This document shows, piece after piece, positions 36,225 to 44,339 of a DNA stretch of 64,000 nt. A program made the position numbers and the translations under genes. How positions within the stretch are numbered: position 1 is the first letter of the stretch; the number at the start of each line of letters is the position of its first letter. Under the pieces are notes generated by a model, which was not told the DNA's origin, made no database searches, and worked only from the letters and a program-made list of their open reading frames with translations. Origin of the DNA: CAJCJE01 sp036494465 (GTDB lineage: Bacteria > Actinomycetota > Actinomycetes > Mycobacteriales > Pseudonocardiaceae); assembly GCA_036494465.1 (NCBI GenBank), contig DASXOJ010000147.1:1-64000 (forward strand). Reading direction: 5' to 3'.

Positions 36225-37352
36225 ATGCGGTACGTCGACGAGTTCCGGGACGCGGACACCGCGCACGCGCTGGCCGCGAAGATCGCCGGTCTGTGTGAAC
36301 CGGGGCGGCAGTACAAGTTCATGGAGGTGTGTGGCGGACACACGCACACCATCTACAAACACGGCCTCGAGGACTACCTCCCCGAGAGCATCACCCTGGT
36401 ACACGGCCCCGGTTGCCCGGTGTGCGTGATCCCGATGGGACGCGTCGACGACGCCATGGCGCTGGCCTCCGCGTCGGACGTGATCATGACCTCGTTCGGG
36501 GACATGATGCGTGTCCCGGGCAGTCGCGGCTCGTTCTTCGACGCCAAGGCGAACGGCGTCGACATCAGGATGGTCTACTCGCCGCTGGACTCGTTGAAGA
36601 TCGCCAGGCAGAATCCGGACAAGCGGGTGGTGTTCATGGCCATCGGCTTCGAGACGACCGCGCCGTCGACCGCGATGACGGTGTTGCGCGCGGCGCAGGA
36701 AGGGCTCGAGAACTTCTCGATCTTCTGCAACCACGTCACCATCGTGCCTGCCATCAAGGCCATTCTCGACTCGCCGGACCTGCGCCTGGACGGGTTCCTC
36801 GGGCCAGGCCACGTGTCGACCGTGATCGGCTGCCGGCCGTACGAGTTCATCTCCCGCGACTACGGCAAACCCGTTGTGGTCGCCGGTTTCGAACCGCTCG
36901 ACATCCTTCAGTCCATCTACATGCTGATGATCCAGCTCAGCGAGGGCCGCGCCGAGATCGAGAACCAGTACTCGCGCGTGGTGCCGTGGGACGGGAACAT
37001 CGTCGCGTTGAAGGCGATCAACGAGACCATGGAACTGCGGCCGTACTTCGAATGGCGCGGACTCGGTTTCATCTCGCACTCCGCGTTGCGCGTGCGGGAG
37101 AAGTACGCGCGGTTCGACGCGGAAGAACTGTTCGAGGTGCCCGGGGTGCGGGTCGCCGATCCCAAGGCGTGCCAGTGCGGTGAGGTGCTCAAGGGCGTGC
37201 TGAAACCGTGGGAGTGCAAGGTGTTCGGCACGGCCTGTACGCCGGAGACGCCGATCGGCACGTGCATGGTCTCGCCCGAGGGCGCCTGCGCCGCCTACTA
37301 CAACTTCGGCCGGTTCACCCGCCAGCGGGTCAAGGAGGCGACGGTGCGGTGA
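36225..37352 (+). CDS. hypD: Hydrogenase maturation protein HypD
   Basis: A 375-residue iron-sulfur scaffold for the Fe(CN)2CO unit. CGGHTHTIYKHG and HGPGCPVCVIP carry the redox-active/thiol residues, GFETTAPS follows, and the C-terminal cysteine set (CQCGEVLKG, PWECKVFGTAC, IGTCMVSPEGACAAYY) holds the [4Fe-4S] cluster. AAGGAGG lies 9 bp before the ATG. It works with HypC and HypE. Confidence 0.97.
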   Translation: MRYVDEFRDADTAHALAAKIAGLCEPGRQYKFMEVCGGHTHTIYKHGLEDYLPESITLVHGPGCPVCVIPMGRVDDAMALASASDVIMTSFGDMMRVPGSRGSFFDAKANGVDIRMVYSPLDSLKIARQNPDKRVVFMAIGFETTAPSTAMTVLRAAQEGLENFSIFCNHVTIVPAIKAILDSPDLRLDGFLGPGHVSTVIGCRPYEFISRDYGKPVVVAGFEPLDILQSIYMLMIQLSEGRAEIENQYSRVVPWDGNIVALKAINETMELRPYFEWRGLGFISHSALRVREKYARFDAEELFEVPGVRVADPKACQCGEVLKGVLKPWECKVFGTACTPETPIGTCMVSPEGACAAYYNFGRFTRQRVKEATVR

Positions 37353-38509
37353 CCGAGCAGAAGAACTGGGTCGAAGAGGCGCTCGCCGAACACGAGAGCC
37401 AGGTCGACCAGAGGCACTTTTCCAAGGTGGCGCCAGGGGAACGCGAGGCGCTGGTCCTGGAACGCATCGACAGGGCCAGGCGGGCTCGCGCGCGGGTCAA
37501 GGAAGAACGGATCACCCTCGCGCACGGCTCCGGTGGCAAGGCGACGCACACGTTGATCGAGGCGATCTTCCTGGACGCCTTCCGCAACCCGCTGCTCGAA
37601 CCCATGGAGGACGCGGCAAGACTCTCGATGGCGGGCGGCCGGATCGCGCTCACCACCGACAGCTACGTGGTCTCGCCACTGTTCTTCCCCGGCGGCGACA
37701 TCGGTGATCTCGCGATCAACGGCACCGTCAACGACCTCGCGGTGTCCGGCGCGACGCCGATGTACCTCTCGGCCGGGTTCATCCTGGAGGAGGGCTTCCC
37801 GGTCGCCGACCTGCAACACATCGTGGCGTCCATGCGCGCCGCCGCCGAGGCCGCCGGCGTACAGGTGGTCACCGGGGACACCAAGGTCGTCCAGCGCGGC
37901 AAGGCCGACGGCTGCTACATCAACACCGCCGGTGTCGGCGTCGTGCCCGACGGGCTCGATCTTGGCGTGGTCAACGCGAAACCGGGCGATGCGGTGCTGG
38001 TGTCCGGGCCGATCGGCGATCACGGCGTCACGGTGATGCTGGCCAGGGGCGAGCTGGACATCGACACCGACCTCACCTCGGACACCGCCGCCGTCAACGG
38101 CCTGGTCGCCGACCTGCTTGCCGCCGTGCCCGGCGGTGTTCGTGCCATGCGGGACGCGACGCGCGGCGGAGTGGCGACCATCCTGAACGAGGTCGCCAAG
38201 GCAGCCGATGTGAGCGTGATCGTCGCCGAGGACGACATCCCGGTGCGCGCGGAGGTGCGCGGCGCGTCCGAACTGCTCGGCATCGACCCGCTCTACGTGG
38301 CCTGTGAAGGCCGGATCGTCGCGATCGTGGACGGCGCCGTAGCAGACGCGGCGCTGGACGCCATGCACAACAACCCGCTCGGCCGCGAGGCCGCGATCAT
38401 CGGGCGGATCGCCGCCGACCCGCCCGGCATCGTGCTGCTGCGCACCGCGTTCGGCGGCACCCGGATCGTGGACATGCTGGTCGGTGACCCGCTGCCCAGG
38501 ATCTGTTAG
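37349..38509 (+). CDS. hypE: Hydrogenase maturation protein HypE
   Basis: A 386-residue PurM/ThiL-fold enzyme that dehydrates the carbamoylated C-terminal cysteine to a thiocyanate, the cyanide donor. The C-terminus is PRIC, with the required terminal cysteine. The ITLAHGSGGKATHTLI start of classical HypE appears only at about residue 54, so this protein has an extra charged helical N-terminus of about 52 residues. The GTG overlaps the HypD stop. Confidence 0.96.
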   Translation: MTEQKNWVEEALAEHESQVDQRHFSKVAPGEREALVLERIDRARRARARVKEERITLAHGSGGKATHTLIEAIFLDAFRNPLLEPMEDAARLSMAGGRIALTTDSYVVSPLFFPGGDIGDLAINGTVNDLAVSGATPMYLSAGFILEEGFPVADLQHIVASMRAAAEAAGVQVVTGDTKVVQRGKADGCYINTAGVGVVPDGLDLGVVNAKPGDAVLVSGPIGDHGVTVMLARGELDIDTDLTSDTAAVNGLVADLLAAVPGGVRAMRDATRGGVATILNEVAKAADVSVIVAEDDIPVRAEVRGASELLGIDPLYVACEGRIVAIVDGAVADAALDAMHNNPLGREAAIIGRIAADPPGIVLLRTAFGGTRIVDMLVGDPLPRIC

Positions 38510-38838
38510 TGCACGAGCTCTCCATTACCCAGAGCGTGGTGGACGCGGTCCTGGACCGGTTGCCGGACACCCGGATCGCCGGTGTGCAGCTGGAGATCGG
38601 CAAGCTGTCCGGGATCGTGGCGGATTCGGTGCGGTTCTGCTTCGACCTGGTGGTGGCCGGCACGTTGCTGGAAGGCGCCCGGCTCGACATCGACGAGCCG
38701 GGCGGCCGGGCGCGCTGCGCCGAATGCGACACCGAGTTCGATGTGGACGACCTGATTCTGCTGTGCCCGTGCGGCAGCGCGAACGTTGCCGTGCTGACCG
38801 GGCAACAGCTGCGGATTCGATCGGTTGAGGTGGTCTGA
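38509..38838 (+). CDS. hypA: Hydrogenase nickel-incorporation protein HypA
   Basis: A 109-residue nickel metallochaperone. MHELSIT places His2 for nickel binding. The zinc site shows CAEC and, later, CPCG, so the second pair is CxC rather than CxxC. The GTG start shares its G with the HypE stop (TAGTG). It delivers nickel to the large subunit together with HypB. Confidence 0.94.
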   Translation: MHELSITQSVVDAVLDRLPDTRIAGVQLEIGKLSGIVADSVRFCFDLVVAGTLLEGARLDIDEPGGRARCAECDTEFDVDDLILLCPCGSANVAVLTGQQLRIRSVEVV

Positions 38839-39537
38839 ATGTGCGCGACCTGCGGCTGCGGCGACACCCACACCCACTCCGACGAGCACCAGCACCGGAC
38901 CGTGCTGCTCGAACAGGACGTGCTCGCCAAGAACGACCACCTCGCGCACGCCAACCGGCACTGGCTCGCCGACCGGCGGGTACTCGCCGTCAACCTGATG
39001 AGCTCGCCGGGCGCAGGCAAGACCACCCTGCTGGAACGCACCATCCCCGAACTCCCGATTTCGGTCATCGAAGGAGATCAGGAAACCCAGTTCGACGCCG
39101 ACCGGATCCGCGCGACCGGCTGCGCCGCCATCCAGATCAACACCGGCGCCGGCTGCCACCTGGACGCCGAGATGGTCGCGCGCGCCCTGCGGGAACTCGA
39201 CCCGCCCACCGACTCGATCGTGATGATCGAGAACGTCGGGAACCTGGTCTGCCCGGCGCTGTTCGATCTCGGCGAGGCCGCGAAGATCGTGATCACCTCG
39301 GTCACCGAGGGCGCGGACAAGCCGCTGAAGTACCCGCACATGTTCCGCGCCGCCAACCTGGTGCTGCTCAACAAGACCGACCTGCTGCCCTACGTCGAGT
39401 TCGACGTTGACCGGTTCATCGCCGACGCGCGCAAGCTCAACCCGGACATCGTCGTGCTGCGCCTGTCCGCCACCCGGGGCGAGGGCATCGCCGACTGGCT
39501 GGACTGGCTGCGCAAACGCCTCGCCGCGCACACCTGA
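38839..39537 (+). CDS. hypB: Hydrogenase nickel-incorporation GTPase HypB
   Basis: A 232-residue SIMIBI GTPase that drives nickel insertion. The N-terminus has CATCGCG and a His-rich stretch (HTHSDEHQH) suited to metal storage. MSSPGAGKTTLLE is the P-loop, ENVGNLVCPALFDLGE carries the G-domain and Cys zinc/nickel site, and LLNKTDLLP is the NKxD guanine motif. It directly abuts hypA. Confidence 0.96.
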   Translation: MCATCGCGDTHTHSDEHQHRTVLLEQDVLAKNDHLAHANRHWLADRRVLAVNLMSSPGAGKTTLLERTIPELPISVIEGDQETQFDADRIRATGCAAIQINTGAGCHLDAEMVARALRELDPPTDSIVMIENVGNLVCPALFDLGEAAKIVITSVTEGADKPLKYPHMFRAANLVLLNKTDLLPYVEFDVDRFIADARKLNPDIVVLRLSATRGEGIADWLDWLRKRLAAHT

Positions 39538-39541
39538 GCTA

Positions 39542-39712
39542 CTAGCCAGCGAGCGCGCGCCAGCTCAACGCGCACGAGGCGTTCGGGTTGTCGGCCGGAC
39601 TTTGCACGGCGACCTGGTTGCCCGTCACCTTGACAGCCATCCCCCACGGATCATCTGCCGGACTGTACTCGGCTCGAAGTGCGGTCGGTCCGCTGTTTCG
39701 TCCATCGACGGC
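39542..39712 (-). pseudogene. C-terminal fragment of a lost secreted or carbohydrate-active protein
   Basis: This open frame of 56 codons ends in a stop at 39542 but begins right after a TGA and has no plausible start, signal or ribosome site until an internal ATG at 39640. Its sequence (ALRAEYSPADDPWGMAVKV, TGNQVAVQSPADNPNASCAL, SWRALAG) has normal composition and a beta-strand pattern, so it looks like the tail of a real protein whose front is gone. I do not recognise the family. It occupies half of the 324-bp gap after hypB. Confidence 0.45.
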
Positions 39713-39861
39713 TCATAAATCCTGAGTGATCCGGATCATGGGTGCATTTGTTCCGGCCGGGTGTTCAATTCAGTTCAGCCGAGACGCTCGGACGCAGTGC
39801 AGGACAAGGGACTTCCGGGTTCTGCGACTCGCGCGGCGCAGGCACTGGGTGGAGGCGCGAC

Positions 39862-40107
39862 GTGACAGGCGAGACGTTGGTCGGCAGGACCGGCCGGATC
39901 GTCACGGCTGTGCGCGGCGGTTCGCGTCCGGGGGAGGTGCGGGTCGTCGTCGACGGCATCCCGCACTACTACCTCGCCTTTTGTGCCGAGCCGTTGTCCA
40001 GTGGCGCGGCGGTGTTGATCATCAACAGCCGCGGCTCCCGCCAAGTCGACGTGGAACCGTGGATCCATCCTGGCGCGGACTCGGACGTCCGCGGTGAAAG
40101 GTCGTAG
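39862..40107 (+). CDS. Small NfeD-like OB-fold protein
   Basis: An 81-residue protein beginning at GTG with GGAGG upstream. VGRTGRIVTAVRGGSRPGEVRVVVDG and a late VLIINSRGSRQVDVEP follow the pattern of the C-terminal OB domain of NfeD. There is no membrane segment, so this is the soluble domain alone. It lies 2 bp before a flotillin gene, the usual partner of NfeD. A frame extending upstream to 39742 is open but lacks NfeD similarity. Confidence 0.7.
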   Translation: MTGETLVGRTGRIVTAVRGGSRPGEVRVVVDGIPHYYLAFCAEPLSSGAAVLIINSRGSRQVDVEPWIHPGADSDVRGERS

Positions 40108-40109
40108 CG

Positions 40110-41240
40110 GTGTTTGGATATCGCGTGCCCGCGCCCAATGAGGCGTTGCTCATCAGCGGGCGAAAACAGCGTGGTGTGGACCGGTTACAGTTCAAGATCG
40201 TCACCGGGCACGGCGCGTTCGTGATGCCGATCTTCGCGCGCTCCAGCAGGCTCTCGCTGGCCATGCAGGAAGCCGAAGTCTATGAAGACTGCTTCACTCA
40301 GCAAGGACTGACGCTCGCCGTGCAGGCGGTCATCGCGTTCAAGGTCGGCGACGACCACGAGTCGATAGCCGCGGCAGCGCGCCGTTTCCAGGGCGACCAG
40401 CGACAGATGGCGACGCTGGTCGGCCGGATCTTCTCCGGCCACCTGCGCAGCATCATCGGCAGCATGACCGTCGAGTCGATCATCCGCGAGCAGCAGACGC
40501 TCGCCATCGCGATTCTGGACGCGAGCACCGGCGAGATGGCGCGCATCGGCCTGGCCGTCGACTCGTTGCAGATCAGCAGCATCGACGACAAGGGCTCCGG
40601 CTACATCCGCGCGCTCGCCGCGCCGCACCAGGCCAGGGTCAACCAGGACGCGAAGGTCGCCCAGGCAGCGGCCGACCAGATGAGTGTCCAGGCGCAGCAG
40701 GAAAGCGTGCGCGCGCAGAACGCCTACGCCCGCGAAACGGCTGTGATGCAGGCGCGCTATCAGGCCGAGATCGACGAGGCCCAGCAGACCGCCGCGCAGG
40801 CCGGTCCGCTGGCGGAGGCCAAGGCGCAGCAGGCGGTGCTCGCGGAAAAGGCACAGGTCGCCATGCGCAACGCGGAACTGCGCGAAGCCGAACTGATCGC
40901 CGAGGTCGTCAAGCCCGCCGAGGCCGAAGCCGACCGGATCGTGCGGCTGGCCAAGGCGCAGGCCGACGCCACCAAACTGTCCGCGCAGGCAGCGGCAGCG
41001 GAGGGCCGGATCGCGCTCGACCAAGCCGTGATCGCGCAACTGCCGGAGATGCTGCGCGCGGCGGCCGAAGGGTTGCAGGGCTCGAACCTGACGGTGCTGG
41101 ACGGTGCCGACGGCCTGACCGGCGTGGTCGCTTCCCTTGCCGGGCAAGGCATGGCGCTGCTCGACTCGGTGCGCAACGGCCTCGCGGGCAGCGTCCCGGC
41201 GAACCTGGCCGGGGTCGCCAAGTTGGATCAGGCGGACTGA
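40110..41240 (+). CDS. SPFH-domain protein (flotillin family)
   Basis: A 376-residue protein with an N-terminal SPFH/band-7 domain (residues about 1-170; MFGYRVPAPNEALLISG...). A long Ala/Glu/Gln coiled coil (about 190-310, EAKAQQA, AEAEADR repeats) follows, then a C-terminal hydrophobic patch. There is no N-terminal transmembrane helix. Flotillins scaffold membrane microdomains. It follows the NfeD-like gene by 2 bp and overlaps the convergent hypF end by 13 bp. A link to membrane-bound hydrogenase is suggested only by position. Confidence 0.88.
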   Translation: MFGYRVPAPNEALLISGRKQRGVDRLQFKIVTGHGAFVMPIFARSSRLSLAMQEAEVYEDCFTQQGLTLAVQAVIAFKVGDDHESIAAAARRFQGDQRQMATLVGRIFSGHLRSIIGSMTVESIIREQQTLAIAILDASTGEMARIGLAVDSLQISSIDDKGSGYIRALAAPHQARVNQDAKVAQAAADQMSVQAQQESVRAQNAYARETAVMQARYQAEIDEAQQTAAQAGPLAEAKAQQAVLAEKAQVAMRNAELREAELIAEVVKPAEAEADRIVRLAKAQADATKLSAQAAAAEGRIALDQAVIAQLPEMLRAAAEGLQGSNLTVLDGADGLTGVVASLAGQGMALLDSVRNGLAGSVPANLAGVAKLDQAD

Positions 41241-43489
41241 TCGCGGGCTGCCGCGACGGCGGCTTGGCCCAGGCTGATGCCGCCGTCGTTGCACGGTACG
41301 CGTGCATGGGTGAGTACACGGAAACCACGCGCTCGCAACGAATTCATGGTGCGCGTGGTGAGCAGCAGGTTCTGCCAGACGCCACCGGACAACGCCACCA
41401 CGCCGATCCCGGTCTCGTCGCGGATCAGCGCACAGGTGTTCGTCACCGCGTCCGCGACCGCGTTGTGAAAGCGCGCCGCGATGACGGGACTCGGCTCGCC
41501 GCGTAGGAGATCATCGACGATCGCGCGGATCAGTTCCGCGCAGGGCAGAGTGTCGTGTGTGGACATCGGATAGGTGCCGCAAACAGAGGGGTCGGCATGT
41601 TGTTCGAGTTCGATCGCGGCCTGGCCTTCGTAGTTGATGGTGTCGCGAATACCGAGTAGTGCGGCGACGGCGTCGAACAGGCGTCCCGCACTGGAGGTGT
41701 GCGGCGAGTTCACCCCGCGCTCCGCCATCCCGAGCACGGCAGCCCAGTCCGGTGCGTTGCGGTCCCGCACGGCCAGATCGGGAATGCCACCCGGGTAGGC
41801 GGCCGCGAGGTGCGCGGCAGCCATCCGCCACGGCGCGCGGATGGCTGCCGTCCCGCCGGGCATCGGCACCGGGTCGAGATGACCGGCGCGGGTGAAACGG
41901 GCGAGGTCGGCCACCAGGAATTCGCCGCCCCAGATGGTGCCGTCGGTACCGTATCCGGTGCCGTCGAACGCGACGCCGATGACCGGACCGGATTCGCCGT
42001 TGTCCGCCAGGCAGCTGGCGATGTGCGCGTGGTGGTGTTGCACGGCGACCAGCTCGACGCCGTCGAGCTCCAGCGCGTACTTGGTGGACAGGTATTCGGG
42101 GTGCAGGTCGTGCGCGACGACCACCGGATCGATGTCGAAAAGGCGGCGGAAATGCGCGATGCCTTCGGTGAACGAGCGCAGCGTCTCGAAGTTCTCCAGA
42201 TCACCGATGTGGTGGGAGAGGAACGCGCGATTGCCCTTCGCCAGGCAGAAGGTGTTCTTCAGTTCGGCACCGCAGGCGAGCACGGGACGCGGAAATCCGT
42301 GTGTCAGCGTTACTGGTTCAGGCACGTAGCCGCGCGAGCGGCGCAGCACGGATTCGCGACCGTCGAACGGGCGCACGATCGAATCGTCGGTGCGGATGTG
42401 GATCGCGCGGTCGTGCACCAGGAAGGCGTCGGCGATGCCGCGCAGCCGGTCGAGCGCGTCGGCGTCGCGGTAGGCGATCGGTTCGTCGGACACGTTGCCG
42501 CTGGTCAACACGATCGGCTTGGCCGCTGCGGCGAGCAGCAGGTGGTGCAGCGGCGTGTAGGGCAACATGACGCCGAGCTGTCGATTGCCTGGGGCGAGGG
42601 CATTCGCGATGGATGCGCTGGGGATGCGGGGGAGTAGCACGATGGGGCGGCGGCGACTGGTCAGCAGGGATTCGGCGAGATCGTCCACTTCGCACAGTGT
42701 GCGCGCTTGTTCCACTGTGGACACCATGACCGCGAACGGCTTGTCCTCGCGGTGTTTGCGCGCGCGGAGCGCGGCCGTCGCGGTCTGGTTGGTGGCGTCG
42801 GTGGCGAGGTGGTAGCCGCCGAGGCCCTTCACGGCGACGATCGCGCCGTCGAGGAGCAGGTCGGTCGTTGCGCGGATCGGGTCGTTCGCCTCGTGGTCGA
42901 GCAGAGCGGTGCCGAGCAGGCTGAGGTGCGGGCCGCAGGCCGGGCAGCAGGTCGGCTGCGCGTGAAAGCGGCGGTCGGCTGGATCGTGGTACTCGGCGGC
43001 GCACTCCGCGCACATCGCGAACTCCGCCATTGTCGTGAATGGACGGTCGTAGGGCACGTCGCGGACGATGGTGAAGCGCGGGCCGCAGTTGGTGCAGTTG
43101 ATGAACGGGTAGCCGAACCGGCGATCGGCCGGGTCGGCGAGTTCAGCCAGGCAGTCCGCACAGGTGCTGCTGTCCGAGGACACCAGCGTCGCGCGTTCGC
43201 CGCCCACCGGGCTCGCCACGATGCTGAACCCGGGCGCGCCGGTCGGCGGGATGTCGCGGATGGCGACGCGTTCCACGCTGGCCAGCGGGGGAGCGTCCAC
43301 GCGCAGCGCGGTCAGGAAATCCTCGACCCGCGCCGCTGATCCCTCCACCTCGACGAACACGCCGTGCACGTCGTTGCCGACCAGACCGGCCAGACCGAGG
43401 CGGTTGGCCAGCGCGTAGACGAACGGACGGAAGCCGACGCCCTGCACGACGCCCTCGACCCGGACCTCGGTCCGCACGTGGCTGGCCAC
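41228..43489 (-). CDS. hypF: Carbamoyltransferase HypF
   Basis: A 753-residue enzyme that makes the carbamoyl group for the cyanide ligands. An acylphosphatase domain (VEGVVQGVGFRPF) is followed by zinc-finger Cys pairs (CADC, CTNC, CAEC, CPAC), a YrdC-like domain and a Kae1-like domain with VQHHHAHIASC. I chose the GTG at 43489, 22 bp after the upstream gene's stop. Other GTGs lie at 43522 and 43477. It is the only hyp gene on the opposite strand and completes the hypABCDEF set. Confidence 0.95.
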   Translation of the reverse strand: MASHVRTEVRVEGVVQGVGFRPFVYALANRLGLAGLVGNDVHGVFVEVEGSAARVEDFLTALRVDAPPLASVERVAIRDIPPTGAPGFSIVASPVGGERATLVSSDSSTCADCLAELADPADRRFGYPFINCTNCGPRFTIVRDVPYDRPFTTMAEFAMCAECAAEYHDPADRRFHAQPTCCPACGPHLSLLGTALLDHEANDPIRATTDLLLDGAIVAVKGLGGYHLATDATNQTATAALRARKHREDKPFAVMVSTVEQARTLCEVDDLAESLLTSRRRPIVLLPRIPSASIANALAPGNRQLGVMLPYTPLHHLLLAAAAKPIVLTSGNVSDEPIAYRDADALDRLRGIADAFLVHDRAIHIRTDDSIVRPFDGRESVLRRSRGYVPEPVTLTHGFPRPVLACGAELKNTFCLAKGNRAFLSHHIGDLENFETLRSFTEGIAHFRRLFDIDPVVVAHDLHPEYLSTKYALELDGVELVAVQHHHAHIASCLADNGESGPVIGVAFDGTGYGTDGTIWGGEFLVADLARFTRAGHLDPVPMPGGTAAIRAPWRMAAAHLAAAYPGGIPDLAVRDRNAPDWAAVLGMAERGVNSPHTSSAGRLFDAVAALLGIRDTINYEGQAAIELEQHADPSVCGTYPMSTHDTLPCAELIRAIVDDLLRGEPSPVIAARFHNAVADAVTNTCALIRDETGIGVVALSGGVWQNLLLTTRTMNSLRARGFRVLTHARVPCNDGGISLGQAAVAAARDQSA

Positions 43490-43511
43490 CGGGCCAGTGT
43501 GCTCCCGATCA

Positions 43512-44300
43512 CTACCGTTGACCAGCCAGCCGCCGCCACACCCGGACCACCGCGCCGTCGTCCTTGGCCAGGTGGTCGACGACACAGCGGCGCAGGTCGA
43601 GCAGGTCCGGGTCGTCGCGGAAGAACTCGGTCAGTTCGGTGGTGTACGCCCAGCGCGCCACCAGCGCGAACTCGGTCAGCTCGCCGCCGGTGAAACCGGT
43701 GGTCGGCAACCGGACCAGCACGGTATGCCCGTCGCCGACCAGCAGCAGCGAGCGCGGCACGCTCGGGTTGACCATGCCGGTCACGCCGGCCGGAAACGGA
43801 TGCCGCAGACCGGCCGCGTCGATCAGGGCCGGGCCGCGCTGGTCGAGGTGCAGGCCGCCGTTGTGCCACCAGCCCGCGCTCGGTCGTGGCCCGTCGGCGG
43901 AGAGCCACGCGTCGACCCTGGACAGCAGCGGACCGTTCGCGGTGTCCTCGACCGGCGGGTGCGGACGGATCCAGAGCAGTGCCGGTTCGGTGCTGAGCTG
44001 GTCGGCGCCGATCTGCGGTTCGCGTTCCGCGCGACGGGCCCGGACCGTGCGCCGGATGGCGAAGCCGATCAGGATCACCGCAAGCGCCTCACCGCAGGCG
44101 AACACGCTTCGGGTCGCGACCGCAGGCAGGCGCACGGAATCCAGTAGCGCCGCCACATCGACGACGAACACCGCGATCGCGATCGCCGCGAAACCGAGCC
44201 GGGCGCCCGATCGGCGCGGGCGCCGGGCCGCTTCCCAGGTGAGCGGGACCACCAGGGCGATGGTCAGCCACGTGATCACCGCTTGCCAGATCTCGGGCAT
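43512..44300 (-). CDS. Membrane protein of unknown function
   Basis: A 262-residue protein with about three N-terminal transmembrane helices (residues 5-90) and a cytoplasmic or external domain without a recognisable motif (WWHNGGLHLDQRGPAL, SLLLVGDGHTVLVRLP). The ATG at 44300 follows GGAGG. The GTG at 44309 would lie too close. It precedes hypF by 22 bp on the same strand and may be co-transcribed with it. I do not recognise the family. Confidence 0.7.
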   Translation of the reverse strand: MPEIWQAVITWLTIALVVPLTWEAARRPRRSGARLGFAAIAIAVFVVDVAALLDSVRLPAVATRSVFACGEALAVILIGFAIRRTVRARRAEREPQIGADQLSTEPALLWIRPHPPVEDTANGPLLSRVDAWLSADGPRPSAGWWHNGGLHLDQRGPALIDAAGLRHPFPAGVTGMVNPSVPRSLLLVGDGHTVLVRLPTTGFTGGELTEFALVARWAYTTELTEFFRDDPDLLDLRRCVVDHLAKDDGAVVRVWRRLAGQR

Positions 44301-44339
44301 CGTCGCCACCTCCCTGCGCGACCAGGGTACGTCCGCGAG

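Noticed and set aside
39742..39861. A 40-codon N-terminal extension of the NfeD-like protein
   Set aside because: The added residues show no NfeD pattern, and a GTG with GGAGG at the right distance starts the conserved part at 39862.
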